In this document: piece by piece, positions 56,228-63,231 of the stretch
Layout: each line of letters starts with the position of its first letter
How positions within the stretch are numbered: the stretch's first letter is position 1
DNA from: Alphaproteobacteria bacterium
GTDB lineage: Bacteria; Myxococcota_A; UBA796; GCA-2862545
Reading direction: 5' to 3'
DNA length: 64,000 nucleotides
Assembly: GCA_020632875.1 (NCBI GenBank)
Contig: JACKET010000002.1
Location: 248,001 to 312,000, forward strand
Position numbers and translations under genes: made by a program
Notes under the pieces: generated by a model
Database searches by the model: none
The model's input: the letters and a program-made list of their open reading frames with translations, nothing else
What the model was told of the DNA's origin: nothing

Positions 56228-57369
56228 GTGACTCCACGACCGGCCGCGACCTGTGGCGGCGCGCGATCGAGGCGCCCGACGACGCCGCGACCCTGGCGGT
56301 CCTCGGCGACCACCTGCAGACCGAGGGGGATCCGCGCGGCCAGCTGGTCGCGCTGCAGCTCGCCGCGAGGTCCGGCGCCCGCGTCGAAGCCGAGGACCGC
56401 TATCGCTTCGAGCACCGGCACGCGCTGCTCGGTCCGCTGGCGGCGTCCGAGACGCCCTGTCGCGCGGTCTGGGAGGGCGGCTTCATCCGCGAGCTCGAGG
56501 TCGTGGTGCGGGGCTATGGTGAGGAGCTCGCCGAGGCCATCCGGGACCTGCGCCGGCGCGGTGGGCTGCGCCTGCTTCGGCGGCTGCGTCTCGTGGGGAC
56601 CGCGAACTACGACCGGCCGATGACCGAGCTGCTCCGCCACGAATGGCCGCTGCTCGAGGTCCTCCACCTCGGGCCCATGAGCCTCGGCGCCGGGCGGATC
56701 GACCTGCCGCTCGACGACGTGCTCGGCGGGTTCCCGCGTCTGCGAGATCTGCGGATCGAGTTCCCCGGCTCGTTCACCGGCCTCGTCCACCCGCGGCTCG
56801 AGCGGCTCGTGATGAGCGGCCACGCCCACCAGTTCCCGTCGCTCCGGCTGGGAGGCCTCCCGTCGCTCCAGGCCATCCGGCTGTTCTCGCGAGAAGACCC
56901 CGACGGGCCCGTGCTGGACGACGCGCTCGAGCATCCCCCCACCGAGGTGGCCCTGCACGGCGGGCTCATCGACGCCTGGCTCGCTTCGAAGCGGGTGCGT
57001 CCGCCGGCGGTGCTCCGGCTCTTCCGGGCGCGGGTGGCGCACCGCGAGGCCATCGAGGCGCGGCTGCCGCTGTGGCCCGACACGCGGGTCGTGTACGCGG
57101 GCGAGGAGAACGCGAACCGCGACCGTCTGCTCACCCCGTCGGAACAGGCGCAGCCGCGTCGCTTCGTGCGGGACGGCCGGTTCTGGCAGGCGCATCGCGA
57201 GGCCGACGTGCTGGTGTTCCGGTACGGCAAGGTCGGCAAGCCGGGCACGCGTCGCACCAACCGCTACTTCGACGCCTACCACGCGTCGCGCGAGCTGCGG
57301 GACCGCATCCAGGCCAAGCGCGACGACGGCTACGAAGAGGTCTGGCTCCCACCTACGGAGCGAGGATGA
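56224..57369 (+). CDS. TIGR02996 plus leucine-rich-like plus WGR-like domain protein
   Basis: A 381-residue cytoplasmic protein. The N-terminal TIGR02996 segment (LWRRAIEAPDDAATLAVLGD, LQTEGDPRGQLVALQLAARS) is followed by leucine-rich stretches (LRLLRRLRLVGTANYDRPMT, LHLGPMSLGAGRIDLPLDDV). The C-terminal ~75 residues read RRFVRDGRFWQAHREADVLV, FRYGKVGKPGTRRTNRYFDA, DDGYEEVWLP, which resembles the WGR nucleic-acid-binding domain found in PARP and bacterial regulators (GR replaced by GK). Coupled to the DUF2233 lipoprotein gene by GTGA overlap. Its 3' end overlaps the convergent gene by 17 bp. Confidence 0.72.
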   Translation: MSDSTTGRDLWRRAIEAPDDAATLAVLGDHLQTEGDPRGQLVALQLAARSGARVEAEDRYRFEHRHALLGPLAASETPCRAVWEGGFIRELEVVVRGYGEELAEAIRDLRRRGGLRLLRRLRLVGTANYDRPMTELLRHEWPLLEVLHLGPMSLGAGRIDLPLDDVLGGFPRLRDLRIEFPGSFTGLVHPRLERLVMSGHAHQFPSLRLGGLPSLQAIRLFSREDPDGPVLDDALEHPPTEVALHGGLIDAWLASKRVRPPAVLRLFRARVAHREAIEARLPLWPDTRVVYAGEENANRDRLLTPSEQAQPRRFVRDGRFWQAHREADVLVFRYGKVGKPGTRRTNRYFDAYHASRELRDRIQAKRDDGYEEVWLPPTERG

Positions 57370-57880
57370 CGCGCCGATCGCGGAGGTCGACGCGCCAATC
57401 CGGCGTGCTCCCGACCTCGAGCCACGCCCAGCGGTCGGCGTGCGGCCACGCGAGCGCCCAGGCGAGATCGTGGACCAGCGTGCGCTCCACGCGCGAGGCG
57501 TCGAACGGCGTGTCGATGGCCTCGAACAGCAGGCCGTCGGAGTCCTCGAGCCAGGCCTGGAAGGCTGCGTCGCGCGCCTGGACGTGGGCCCGCTCAAGCG
57601 CATCCCACGCGGCATCCACCGCACGCGCGGCGTCGACGGCATGCTCGAGCGCACACAGCGCACCGTAGGAATCCGGCTCCTGCACCCCGTCGACGGTCTG
57701 GATGGCGAACAGCTGCGGCGGGCCCGTGCTGCGGATCCAGGACACGTAGAGCACGTAGCCGTCGAACGCCGGCAGCCGCGCGGGCAGGGCGGCGATGGCC
57801 TCGTGCAGGGCGGGCCCGGCGACCTCCAACCACGCGAGATGCGCCGCGCGGACGGCCTCCTCGGCGGGCTCGAGGATCAA
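57353..57880 (-). CDS. Hypothetical soluble protein
   Basis: A 175-residue protein that starts at a TTG after a strong GGAGGG and overlaps the upstream stop (TTGA). No family recognised. Mostly helical with amphipathic segments (EEAVRAAHLAWLEVAGPALH, AVDAARAVDAAWDALERAHV, FQAWLEDSDGLLFEAIDTPF) and a beta core (YVLYVSWIRSTGPPQLFAIQ). The 3' ends of this gene and the WGR-protein gene overlap tail to tail. Confidence 0.55.
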   Translation of the reverse strand: MILEPAEEAVRAAHLAWLEVAGPALHEAIAALPARLPAFDGYVLYVSWIRSTGPPQLFAIQTVDGVQEPDSYGALCALEHAVDAARAVDAAWDALERAHVQARDAAFQAWLEDSDGLLFEAIDTPFDASRVERTLVHDLAWALAWPHADRWAWLEVGSTPDWRVDLRDRRVILAP

Positions 57881-58242
57881 CCTGCACCCTCCAGCCGGTC
57901 CACCACGCGCCCGAGATCCGCGACGAGCGCCCGCAGCCGCGCGGCGTCCAACGACTCGGCGGGCACCTGCATCCCGAGCGGCCCGCCAGGCGCCACGAGC
58001 ATCACGTCGCAGTGCCAGTCCGGTGGCCCGAACGACAGCGTCCGTCGGAGCTGCCAGGCTACGGTCCGCCCGTCGAGCACGCCCGTCCAGGCATGGTCGG
58101 GCCCGGCTTCGAAGCCCAGCTCGGCTGCGAGCGCCTGGAGGCGCGCGAGCGCCGGCGGGTCGGGCCGCAGCCAGCGCCGGGACGCGAACAGCCCGACCCC
58201 ACCGAGCGAGAAGAGCAGCAGCACTGCGGCGGCGACGGTCAT
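57877..58242 (-). CDS. Small membrane-anchored hypothetical protein
   Basis: A 121-residue protein with an N-terminal helix (VAAAVLLLFSLGGVGLFAS) and a soluble domain (LARLQALAAELGFEAGPDHA, GVLDGRTVAWQLRRTLSFG). No family recognised. Translationally coupled to the downstream soluble protein gene. Confidence 0.6.
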   Translation of the reverse strand: MTVAAAVLLLFSLGGVGLFASRRWLRPDPPALARLQALAAELGFEAGPDHAWTGVLDGRTVAWQLRRTLSFGPPDWHCDVMLVAPGGPLGMQVPAESLDAARLRALVADLGRVVDRLEGAG

Positions 58243-58302
58243 CGGAGCCCCGACCGGGAGCCGTCGACGACCCCCGGGGCTTCACCTAGCCGGATCCGTC
58301 GT

Positions 58303-58308
58303 TACGCT
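58303..58308 (+). promoter_or_regulatory. -10-like TACGCT, leaderless spacing
   Basis: Box ends 6 nt before the HEFAH-protein ATG; no Shine-Dalgarno between. Confidence 0.4.
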
Positions 58309-58314
58309 CTCTCC

Positions 58315-59253
58315 ATGGAACGCATCGTCATCCCCGGCCGCGCCACCTACAGCCCCGTCGCCCTGTCCGATCTCATCGTCGGTGCGCCCATGGCCACGCG
58401 CCTCCTGCTCGGCGCCACGGTGCCCGGCCAGGTCGTGGCGGCCGGCGCGCTCGGCTACTACGTCGGCAGCGCGGCCCGCGACTGGTACGCGCGGCGCGGC
58501 GTGCGTCCGGTCGACTTCCAGGCGGCGTTCGGCGTCGACGTCGACACCCTCCAGCCGATGCCCGAGGGCATGCGACGCGCCGAGTGCCGCGAGCTCGCCG
58601 AGGTCCTGTCCGACGACTTCACGGTCGCGCGCCGTCCCCGCGAAGAGACCGCGAAGGAGGTGAACCGGCTGCTCGAGCGGTACATCGCGCAGATCACGGG
58701 GCAGGAGATCGTGACCAGCTCCGAGGTGCGCAGCTTCACGCTCACCCGTGTGCTGTTCCCGTTCGCGCTCGGAACGTGCGACGCGATCAGCGGAGACGTG
58801 GCGATCTTCCAGGACATGGACGTGCTCGAGCCCCACGTCATCGCGCACGAGTTCGCGCACCGGAAGGGCTACCTGAAAGAGCTGCACGCACAGGTGCTCG
58901 CGTTCTTCGCGCTCCGCACGAGCGGCGACCCCGAGCTCGTGCAATCCGCCCGTGTCGAGCGGCTCCAGCGCAACCTCGCCGTGCTCGCCGACAGCGACGC
59001 GGCGGCGTTCCACCGTGAGGTCGACGCGCTGCCGCTCAGGCCCGCGCTGGCGCGGTGGTTCCACGGCCTCCGCCCGATGGAGGCCGCCGATCCGGGGCCC
59101 GTCGCGACCGCGATGCGCAAGCTCTACGACCAGCGGATGAAGCTCACCGGGCAGAACGGCATCTCCGACTACGACCGCGGGTTCACCGACTTCCTGTGGA
59201 CGTTCCGGAACAGCGACACGGCCACGCAGCCCCGGGTGCACGCCGCCATTTAG
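58315..59253 (+). CDS. DUF3810-like zinc metallopeptidase-fold protein
   Basis: A 312-residue protein. The zinc motif VIAHEFAHRKGYLKEL (HExxH) is followed by ALRTSGDPELVQSARVERLQ and a C-terminal QNGISDYDRGFTDFLWTFRN, matching DUF3810-type peptidase-like proteins. Residues ~20-55 are weakly hydrophobic, so membrane association is uncertain. Substrate unknown. A hairpin lies 9 nt after the stop. The gene is first in a plus-strand run of six. Confidence 0.65.
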   Translation: MERIVIPGRATYSPVALSDLIVGAPMATRLLLGATVPGQVVAAGALGYYVGSAARDWYARRGVRPVDFQAAFGVDVDTLQPMPEGMRRAECRELAEVLSDDFTVARRPREETAKEVNRLLERYIAQITGQEIVTSSEVRSFTLTRVLFPFALGTCDAISGDVAIFQDMDVLEPHVIAHEFAHRKGYLKELHAQVLAFFALRTSGDPELVQSARVERLQRNLAVLADSDAAAFHREVDALPLRPALARWFHGLRPMEAADPGPVATAMRKLYDQRMKLTGQNGISDYDRGFTDFLWTFRNSDTATQPRVHAAI

Positions 59254-59262
59254 GTTGGGCGT

Positions 59263-59277
59263 CCCGAGCGCCTCGGG
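59263..59277 (+). terminator. Short terminator-like hairpin
   Basis: Perfect 6-bp stem CCCGAG/CTCGGG with a 3-nt loop, 9 nt after the stop of the HEFAH-protein gene. Followed by TTA, not a T-tract, so intrinsic termination would be weak. Confidence 0.35.
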
Positions 59278-59329
59278 TTAGCGGCGGGCATCGCGGGAAG
59301 ATGCCGCGCAATCGGGGCTTTTCACACAC

Positions 59330-60691
59330 ATGGACCGCACGGCGGCGACGCCCGTTCTCGATCGGCTGCTGCTGCGTCTCCCGTACCTGCGGCGCAGCGA
59401 CGACGAAGAGGCGTGGATCCGCGAGCACCTCTCGAAGGTCGAGGACTTCGACCTGTTCTTCGAGCTCGCGCACGACAACCGCGCCGCGCCGCGGATCGCG
59501 TCCGAGCTCGCGCGGCTCGGGCTCCTCGACGTGCTGCCATCCGCGGTCCGCGGGCGCTTCGAAGCCGAGGCGGAGCGAATCCGCAGCGCGAACCTCGCGC
59601 GCCTCGAGCGAGCCGCGCCCGTGCTGCGGGCCCTCGTCGAGCGGGGCGTCGACGTGGTGGTGCTGAAGGGTGTCGCCTTCGCCGAGACCCTCTACGGCGA
59701 CCCCGGCTACAAGCGGATGAACGACGTGGATCTGCTGGTGCGGCGGGCCCAGGTGCCCGACGTCGTCGCGGTGTACCGCGAGCACGGGTTCTTCCCGATC
59801 GCCGAGCGCGTGGGCGGCGACCCCGACAAGCAGCTCGAGGTCACGCACCACCTGCCGCCCTGGGTCGACCGCGATCTGGCGTGCATGCTCGGCACGCAGT
59901 GGGACTTCCGGTCGCCCTTGCTCCACCACGAATTCGACCTGGACGCGGTCTGGGGCCGCACCGCGCCGCTGCGGATCGCGGGCGTCGACGTGCGCATGCT
60001 CGGCCCCGAAGACGCGCTGCACCACGTCGCGCTGCACCTCGAGCGCTTCCGGTCGGGCATCCGCGACGTGATGGACGTGCACAACCTCGTGTTCTGTCAC
60101 CCCGAGCTCGACTGGGCGCTGTTCCGCACGCTCGTCGAGCGCGCCGCCACCCACGACGACGTGTACTACGCGCTGGCACTGGCCCAGGCGACGCGTCCGC
60201 ACCCCGGGGTCGCCGAGACGCTCGTGGCCCTCGAGCCCCGCGTCCGGCCGGCCATCCGCGAGCTCGCGGCGTTCCGGAGCCGATCGGAGCGCGTCCTCGT
60301 GCGGATCTGCTCGCGCCAGTTCTCGACCATCGAGAAGCTCGTCAGCGCGTTCAACGCGACAGGCGTCCTGCGCGAGAAGCTGCCGCTCTTCGTGAAGGGG
60401 TGGGGCTCGATCTTCTGGCCTTCGCGGGAGGACGCGCTGAAGATCGCGGCCTTCGTCGAGGGCACGCCGTCCGAGGTCGCGCGGGCGCGGATCGTGGCGC
60501 CCGCCCGGCTGATCGGCGCGATCTCCGAGGAGATCGGCGGACTGTTGCTGCTCGGGCTGGCCGTGAAGAGCGTCGTCGATCTCGGCCGCGCGGCCGTGCC
60601 CTTCGGCGAGAAGGAGGGGCTCGCGGCGTACGCCGAGCGCCTGGGCCTCGACCTCGAACAGCTGCGCGCGGCGCAGCAGCACATCCAGTAG
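59330..60691 (+). CDS. PF14907-type nucleotidyltransferase-family protein
   Basis: A 453-residue protein. VDVVVLKGVAFAETLYGDPG and YKRMNDVDLLVRRAQ give the family 'LKG...Y..p..R...DiDlLv' motif with two metal-binding Asp. Downstream are LGTQWDFRSPLLHHEFDLDA and MLGPEDALHHVALHLERFRS. This uncharacterised nucleotidyltransferase family is often found in polysaccharide gene clusters. The C-terminal ~130 residues (FNATGVLREKLPLFVKGWGS, LIGAISEEIGGLLLLGLAVK) add a helical extension. The following kinase gene starts 4 nt after its stop. Confidence 0.75.
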   Translation: MDRTAATPVLDRLLLRLPYLRRSDDEEAWIREHLSKVEDFDLFFELAHDNRAAPRIASELARLGLLDVLPSAVRGRFEAEAERIRSANLARLERAAPVLRALVERGVDVVVLKGVAFAETLYGDPGYKRMNDVDLLVRRAQVPDVVAVYREHGFFPIAERVGGDPDKQLEVTHHLPPWVDRDLACMLGTQWDFRSPLLHHEFDLDAVWGRTAPLRIAGVDVRMLGPEDALHHVALHLERFRSGIRDVMDVHNLVFCHPELDWALFRTLVERAATHDDVYYALALAQATRPHPGVAETLVALEPRVRPAIRELAAFRSRSERVLVRICSRQFSTIEKLVSAFNATGVLREKLPLFVKGWGSIFWPSREDALKIAAFVEGTPSEVARARIVAPARLIGAISEEIGGLLLLGLAVKSVVDLGRAAVPFGEKEGLAAYAERLGLDLEQLRAAQQHIQ

Positions 60692-60695
60692 GCCC

Positions 60696-62153
60696 ATGCT
60701 CTCGGCCTGGGCGGACGATCTCGGCGCCATCGTCGCGACCCTCGCCGCGGTCACCGCGCTCGTGGCGCTGGCCGAGGGGCTCAGCGCGCGCGGCATGCGC
60801 GGGGAGCACACCCGCAAGCTCGTGCACGTCCTCGGCGGGCTGTGGTGCCTCGGGCTGCCCTTCATGGCCGAGCACCTCGCGACCCTCGCGCTCCTCGCCG
60901 CCATCATCGCGTCGGTGTTCGAGACGGCGCGTCGCACCGGGCGTCTGAAGGGGCTGCACAGCGTCGGTCGGAGCGGGTCCGGGCCCACGCTGTTCCCGCT
61001 CGGTGTGCTCGCCGCCAGCGCGCTCACCTGGGAGCACCGGGAGCTCTACGTCGGGGCGGTGCTCGTGCTGACGCTCGGCGATGCGGCTGCGGCGCTCGTC
61101 GGCGAGCGGGTCGGGCACCTTCGGTACGCGGCGGGTCCCGGGTCGCGGAGCGTCGAGGGCTCGGCGGCGATGTTCGCCGTCGCTGCGGTGGTGGGGGCCG
61201 GAACGCTCGTCGTCGCGGGGCTGCCGTGGGGGGCGTCCGTCGCATGCGGGCTCGTGCTGGCCTTCGTCGCGACGGCCCTCGAAGGGGTGTCGCCCCTCGG
61301 GCTCGACAACGTCACCGTGCCGCTCGGCAGCGCGGCGTTCCTGCGCCTCGTCGACGCGGGGGCCGACGCGGGCCTGCTCGCCGTGGCGGTCGTCGTGCCG
61401 GGGCTCGTCGCGGCCCTCTCGGTGAAGCGGCGCAACGTCACGGCGTCCGGCGCGCTCGCCGTGTGGCTGCTCGGCTTCACGCTCGTGGTCGGCGGGGGAT
61501 TCGGCTGGTTCCTCGCGTCACTCCTCGTCTTCGTCGCGGTGAACGTCGCCAGCCGGTTGAAGCGCGCGGGGGCCGACAAGCCCTTCCAGGCGAAGGGCGC
61601 GACCCGGGACCACCTCCAGATCCTCGCGAACGCCGGCCTCGCCATCCCGGCCGCAGCCGGGTGGGGCGCCACCGGGCATCCCGCCTTCCTGGGCGCGTTC
61701 CTCGGTGCGCTCGCGTTCGCGGGGGCCGACACGCTGGCGTCGGAGATCGGCGTGCTCTCGCGCGTGCAGCCCATCGCGATCACGACCTGGAAGCCCGTGC
61801 CGTCGGGCACGAGCGGGGGCGTGACGCCGCTCGGTTACGGCGCGGCTGCGCTCGGGTCGGCGGTGCCGGCGCTGGGCCTCGCCCTCGGCACCCTCACGCC
61901 GCAGCCGCTGTGGCTGGGTGTGGCGCTGGTCGCGGGGCTCGCCGGTTGCACGGCCGACAGCCTGCTCGGCGACCTCGGCCAGGCGCGCTTTTGGTGTCCC
62001 GGCTGCGGCGCCGTCACGGAGTCCGCGACGCACTGTGGCCAGCCGGGGGAGCACCGCTCGGGCGTCGCGTGGATGGACAACGACGCCGTGAACCTGCTGG
62101 GATCGACCGTCAGCGCTGTGGTCGGCGCGGGGCTCGCGTGGGGGTGGCTGTGA
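60696..62153 (+). CDS. Fused polyprenol/phytol kinase-like and DUF92 (VTE6-like) membrane protein
   Basis: A 485-residue multi-pass protein. Residues 1-~225 resemble the dolichol/phytol kinase group (VTE5/SEC59-like): HTRKLVHVLGGLWCLGLPFM, VLTLGDAAAALVGERVG and SVEGSAAMFAVAAVVGAG. Residues ~230-485 are a DUF92 domain: KRRNVTASGALAVWLLGFTL, GADTLASEIGVLSRVQPIAI and DSLLGDLGQARFWCPGCGAV. In plants the corresponding separate enzymes, VTE5 and VTE6, phosphorylate phytol twice to phytyl diphosphate. A fusion could do both steps on an isoprenoid alcohol. Coupled by GTGA overlap to a P-loop kinase gene. Confidence 0.78.
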   Translation: MLSAWADDLGAIVATLAAVTALVALAEGLSARGMRGEHTRKLVHVLGGLWCLGLPFMAEHLATLALLAAIIASVFETARRTGRLKGLHSVGRSGSGPTLFPLGVLAASALTWEHRELYVGAVLVLTLGDAAAALVGERVGHLRYAAGPGSRSVEGSAAMFAVAAVVGAGTLVVAGLPWGASVACGLVLAFVATALEGVSPLGLDNVTVPLGSAAFLRLVDAGADAGLLAVAVVVPGLVAALSVKRRNVTASGALAVWLLGFTLVVGGGFGWFLASLLVFVAVNVASRLKRAGADKPFQAKGATRDHLQILANAGLAIPAAAGWGATGHPAFLGAFLGALAFAGADTLASEIGVLSRVQPIAITTWKPVPSGTSGGVTPLGYGAAALGSAVPALGLALGTLTPQPLWLGVALVAGLAGCTADSLLGDLGQARFWCPGCGAVTESATHCGQPGEHRSGVAWMDNDAVNLLGSTVSAVVGAGLAWGWL

Positions 62154-62764
62154 TCCGGGTGTGCATCACAGGGCCGGACGGCACCGGAAAGAGCACGCTC
62201 GCTGCGGCCGTCGCGGCGGCCCTGGACGCACGCCATGGCGTGGGCACGGCCGTCGTGGCGCAGATCTGGGACAGCCTCCAGCCGCTCGTCACGCGCGAGG
62301 CGGCCCAGCGCTACCTCGCCCTCGTGGACGACCGGTCCCGAGCCCTGCTCCTCCTGCACGCGGTGTCCCGCTCGCTCGCGCTGGCCGAGGCGACCGGCGC
62401 GTCCGTCGTGGTCCTCGACGGCTACTGGTACAAGTACGCCGTGAGCGAGCTCGAGCACGGGACCCCTCCCGCCGTGTTCGCGGGGTGCGATGCGGCGTTC
62501 CCGCATCCCGAGCTGACGGTGGCGCTCGACCTGGCGGTCGACGAGGCCCTCCGTCGAAAGGTCGAGCTCACGGCGTACGAGCGGGGGTTCTCGGACGACG
62601 ACGCCGCACGCGCCTTCGTCGCGTTCCAGCAGCGACTCCGCACGCGTTGGGACGCGCTGGAGGCGGACGTGGGCCCCTGGCTCCACCTCTCCGCGCTCGA
62701 CGGCCCGGAAACCCTGTGCGAGCGGGTCGTCCGCGAGGTCGAAGCGCGCATGGAGGGCGGGTGA
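62150..62764 (+). CDS. Thymidylate-kinase-like P-loop nucleotide kinase
   Basis: A 204-residue protein starting at GTG. Walker A CITGPDGTGKSTLAAAV, the DGYWYKYAVSELEHG segment where dTMP kinases have 'DRY', and PELTVALDLAVDEALRRK are visible; a LID Arg cluster is less clear. The substitution of the DRY Arg suggests a substrate other than dTMP. Overlaps both neighbours by 4 bp, between the polyprenol-kinase-like protein and the HIT protein. Confidence 0.72.
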   Translation: MIRVCITGPDGTGKSTLAAAVAAALDARHGVGTAVVAQIWDSLQPLVTREAAQRYLALVDDRSRALLLLHAVSRSLALAEATGASVVVLDGYWYKYAVSELEHGTPPAVFAGCDAAFPHPELTVALDLAVDEALRRKVELTAYERGFSDDDAARAFVAFQQRLRTRWDALEADVGPWLHLSALDGPETLCERVVREVEARMEGG

Positions 62765-63195
62765 GCTGCGTGTTCTGCGCCATCGCGTCGGGCGCGCTGC
62801 CCGCGACGCGCCTCCACGAGGACGACCGGGTCATCGCGTTCCTCGACCTCCATCCCTGGCGGCCGGGGCAGGCGCTGGTCGTTCCGCGTGCGCACGTGCA
62901 GCACCTCGCCGACCTCGATCCGGGCACTCGCGCGCACCTCCTCGAGGTCGGTGTGGCGCTCTCCGCGGCGCTGCGGGCCGCGGTCGGGGCAGAAGCCGTG
63001 CACTTCCTCGTGAACGACGGCCGGGCGGCGTTCCAGACCGTGCCCCACGTGCACCTGCACCTCGTGCCGCGGAGGCCGGGGGACGGAGCGCGGCTGCTGG
63101 CGCGGTTGCTCACCTGGCCGCTGCATCCGCTGCTCCCCGCGCGCCGGGAGGCACTCGACGCACTGGGTGCGAAGGTCCGCGCCGCACGGGGCTGA
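62761..63195 (+). CDS. HIT-family hydrolase
   Basis: A 144-residue protein starting at GTG. It has an N-terminal CVFCAIASGALPATRLHEDD (zinc/Cys pair typical of HinT-like proteins) and the catalytic triad region VPHVHLHLVPR (HxHxHxx). NDGRAAFQTVPH precedes it. Expected nucleotide phosphoramidase or dinucleoside polyphosphate hydrolase, cytoplasmic. The last ~30 residues after the motif are an extension that is not conserved in HinT. Confidence 0.85.
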   Translation: MSCVFCAIASGALPATRLHEDDRVIAFLDLHPWRPGQALVVPRAHVQHLADLDPGTRAHLLEVGVALSAALRAAVGAEAVHFLVNDGRAAFQTVPHVHLHLVPRRPGDGARLLARLLTWPLHPLLPARREALDALGAKVRAARG

Positions 63196-63216
63196 CGCCG
63201 TGGACGGCGAAGGTGC

Positions 63217-63222
63217 TACCGT
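63217..63222 (+). promoter_or_regulatory. -10-like TACCGT
   Basis: Box 9 nt before the ATG of the last gene; near-leaderless. Confidence 0.35.
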
Positions 63223-63231
63223 GCCGTCGCG

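Noticed and set aside
62150..62764. Gene symbol tmk for the P-loop kinase
   Set aside because: The DRY-equivalent Arg is missing and the context is not nucleotide synthesis, so a firm dTMP kinase call is not supported.
59330..62764. Abortive-infection or toxin-antitoxin system based on a nucleotidyltransferase
   Set aside because: The nucleotidyltransferase has the PF14907 layout, not the MNT/HEPN or AbiEii type, and no small antitoxin is present.
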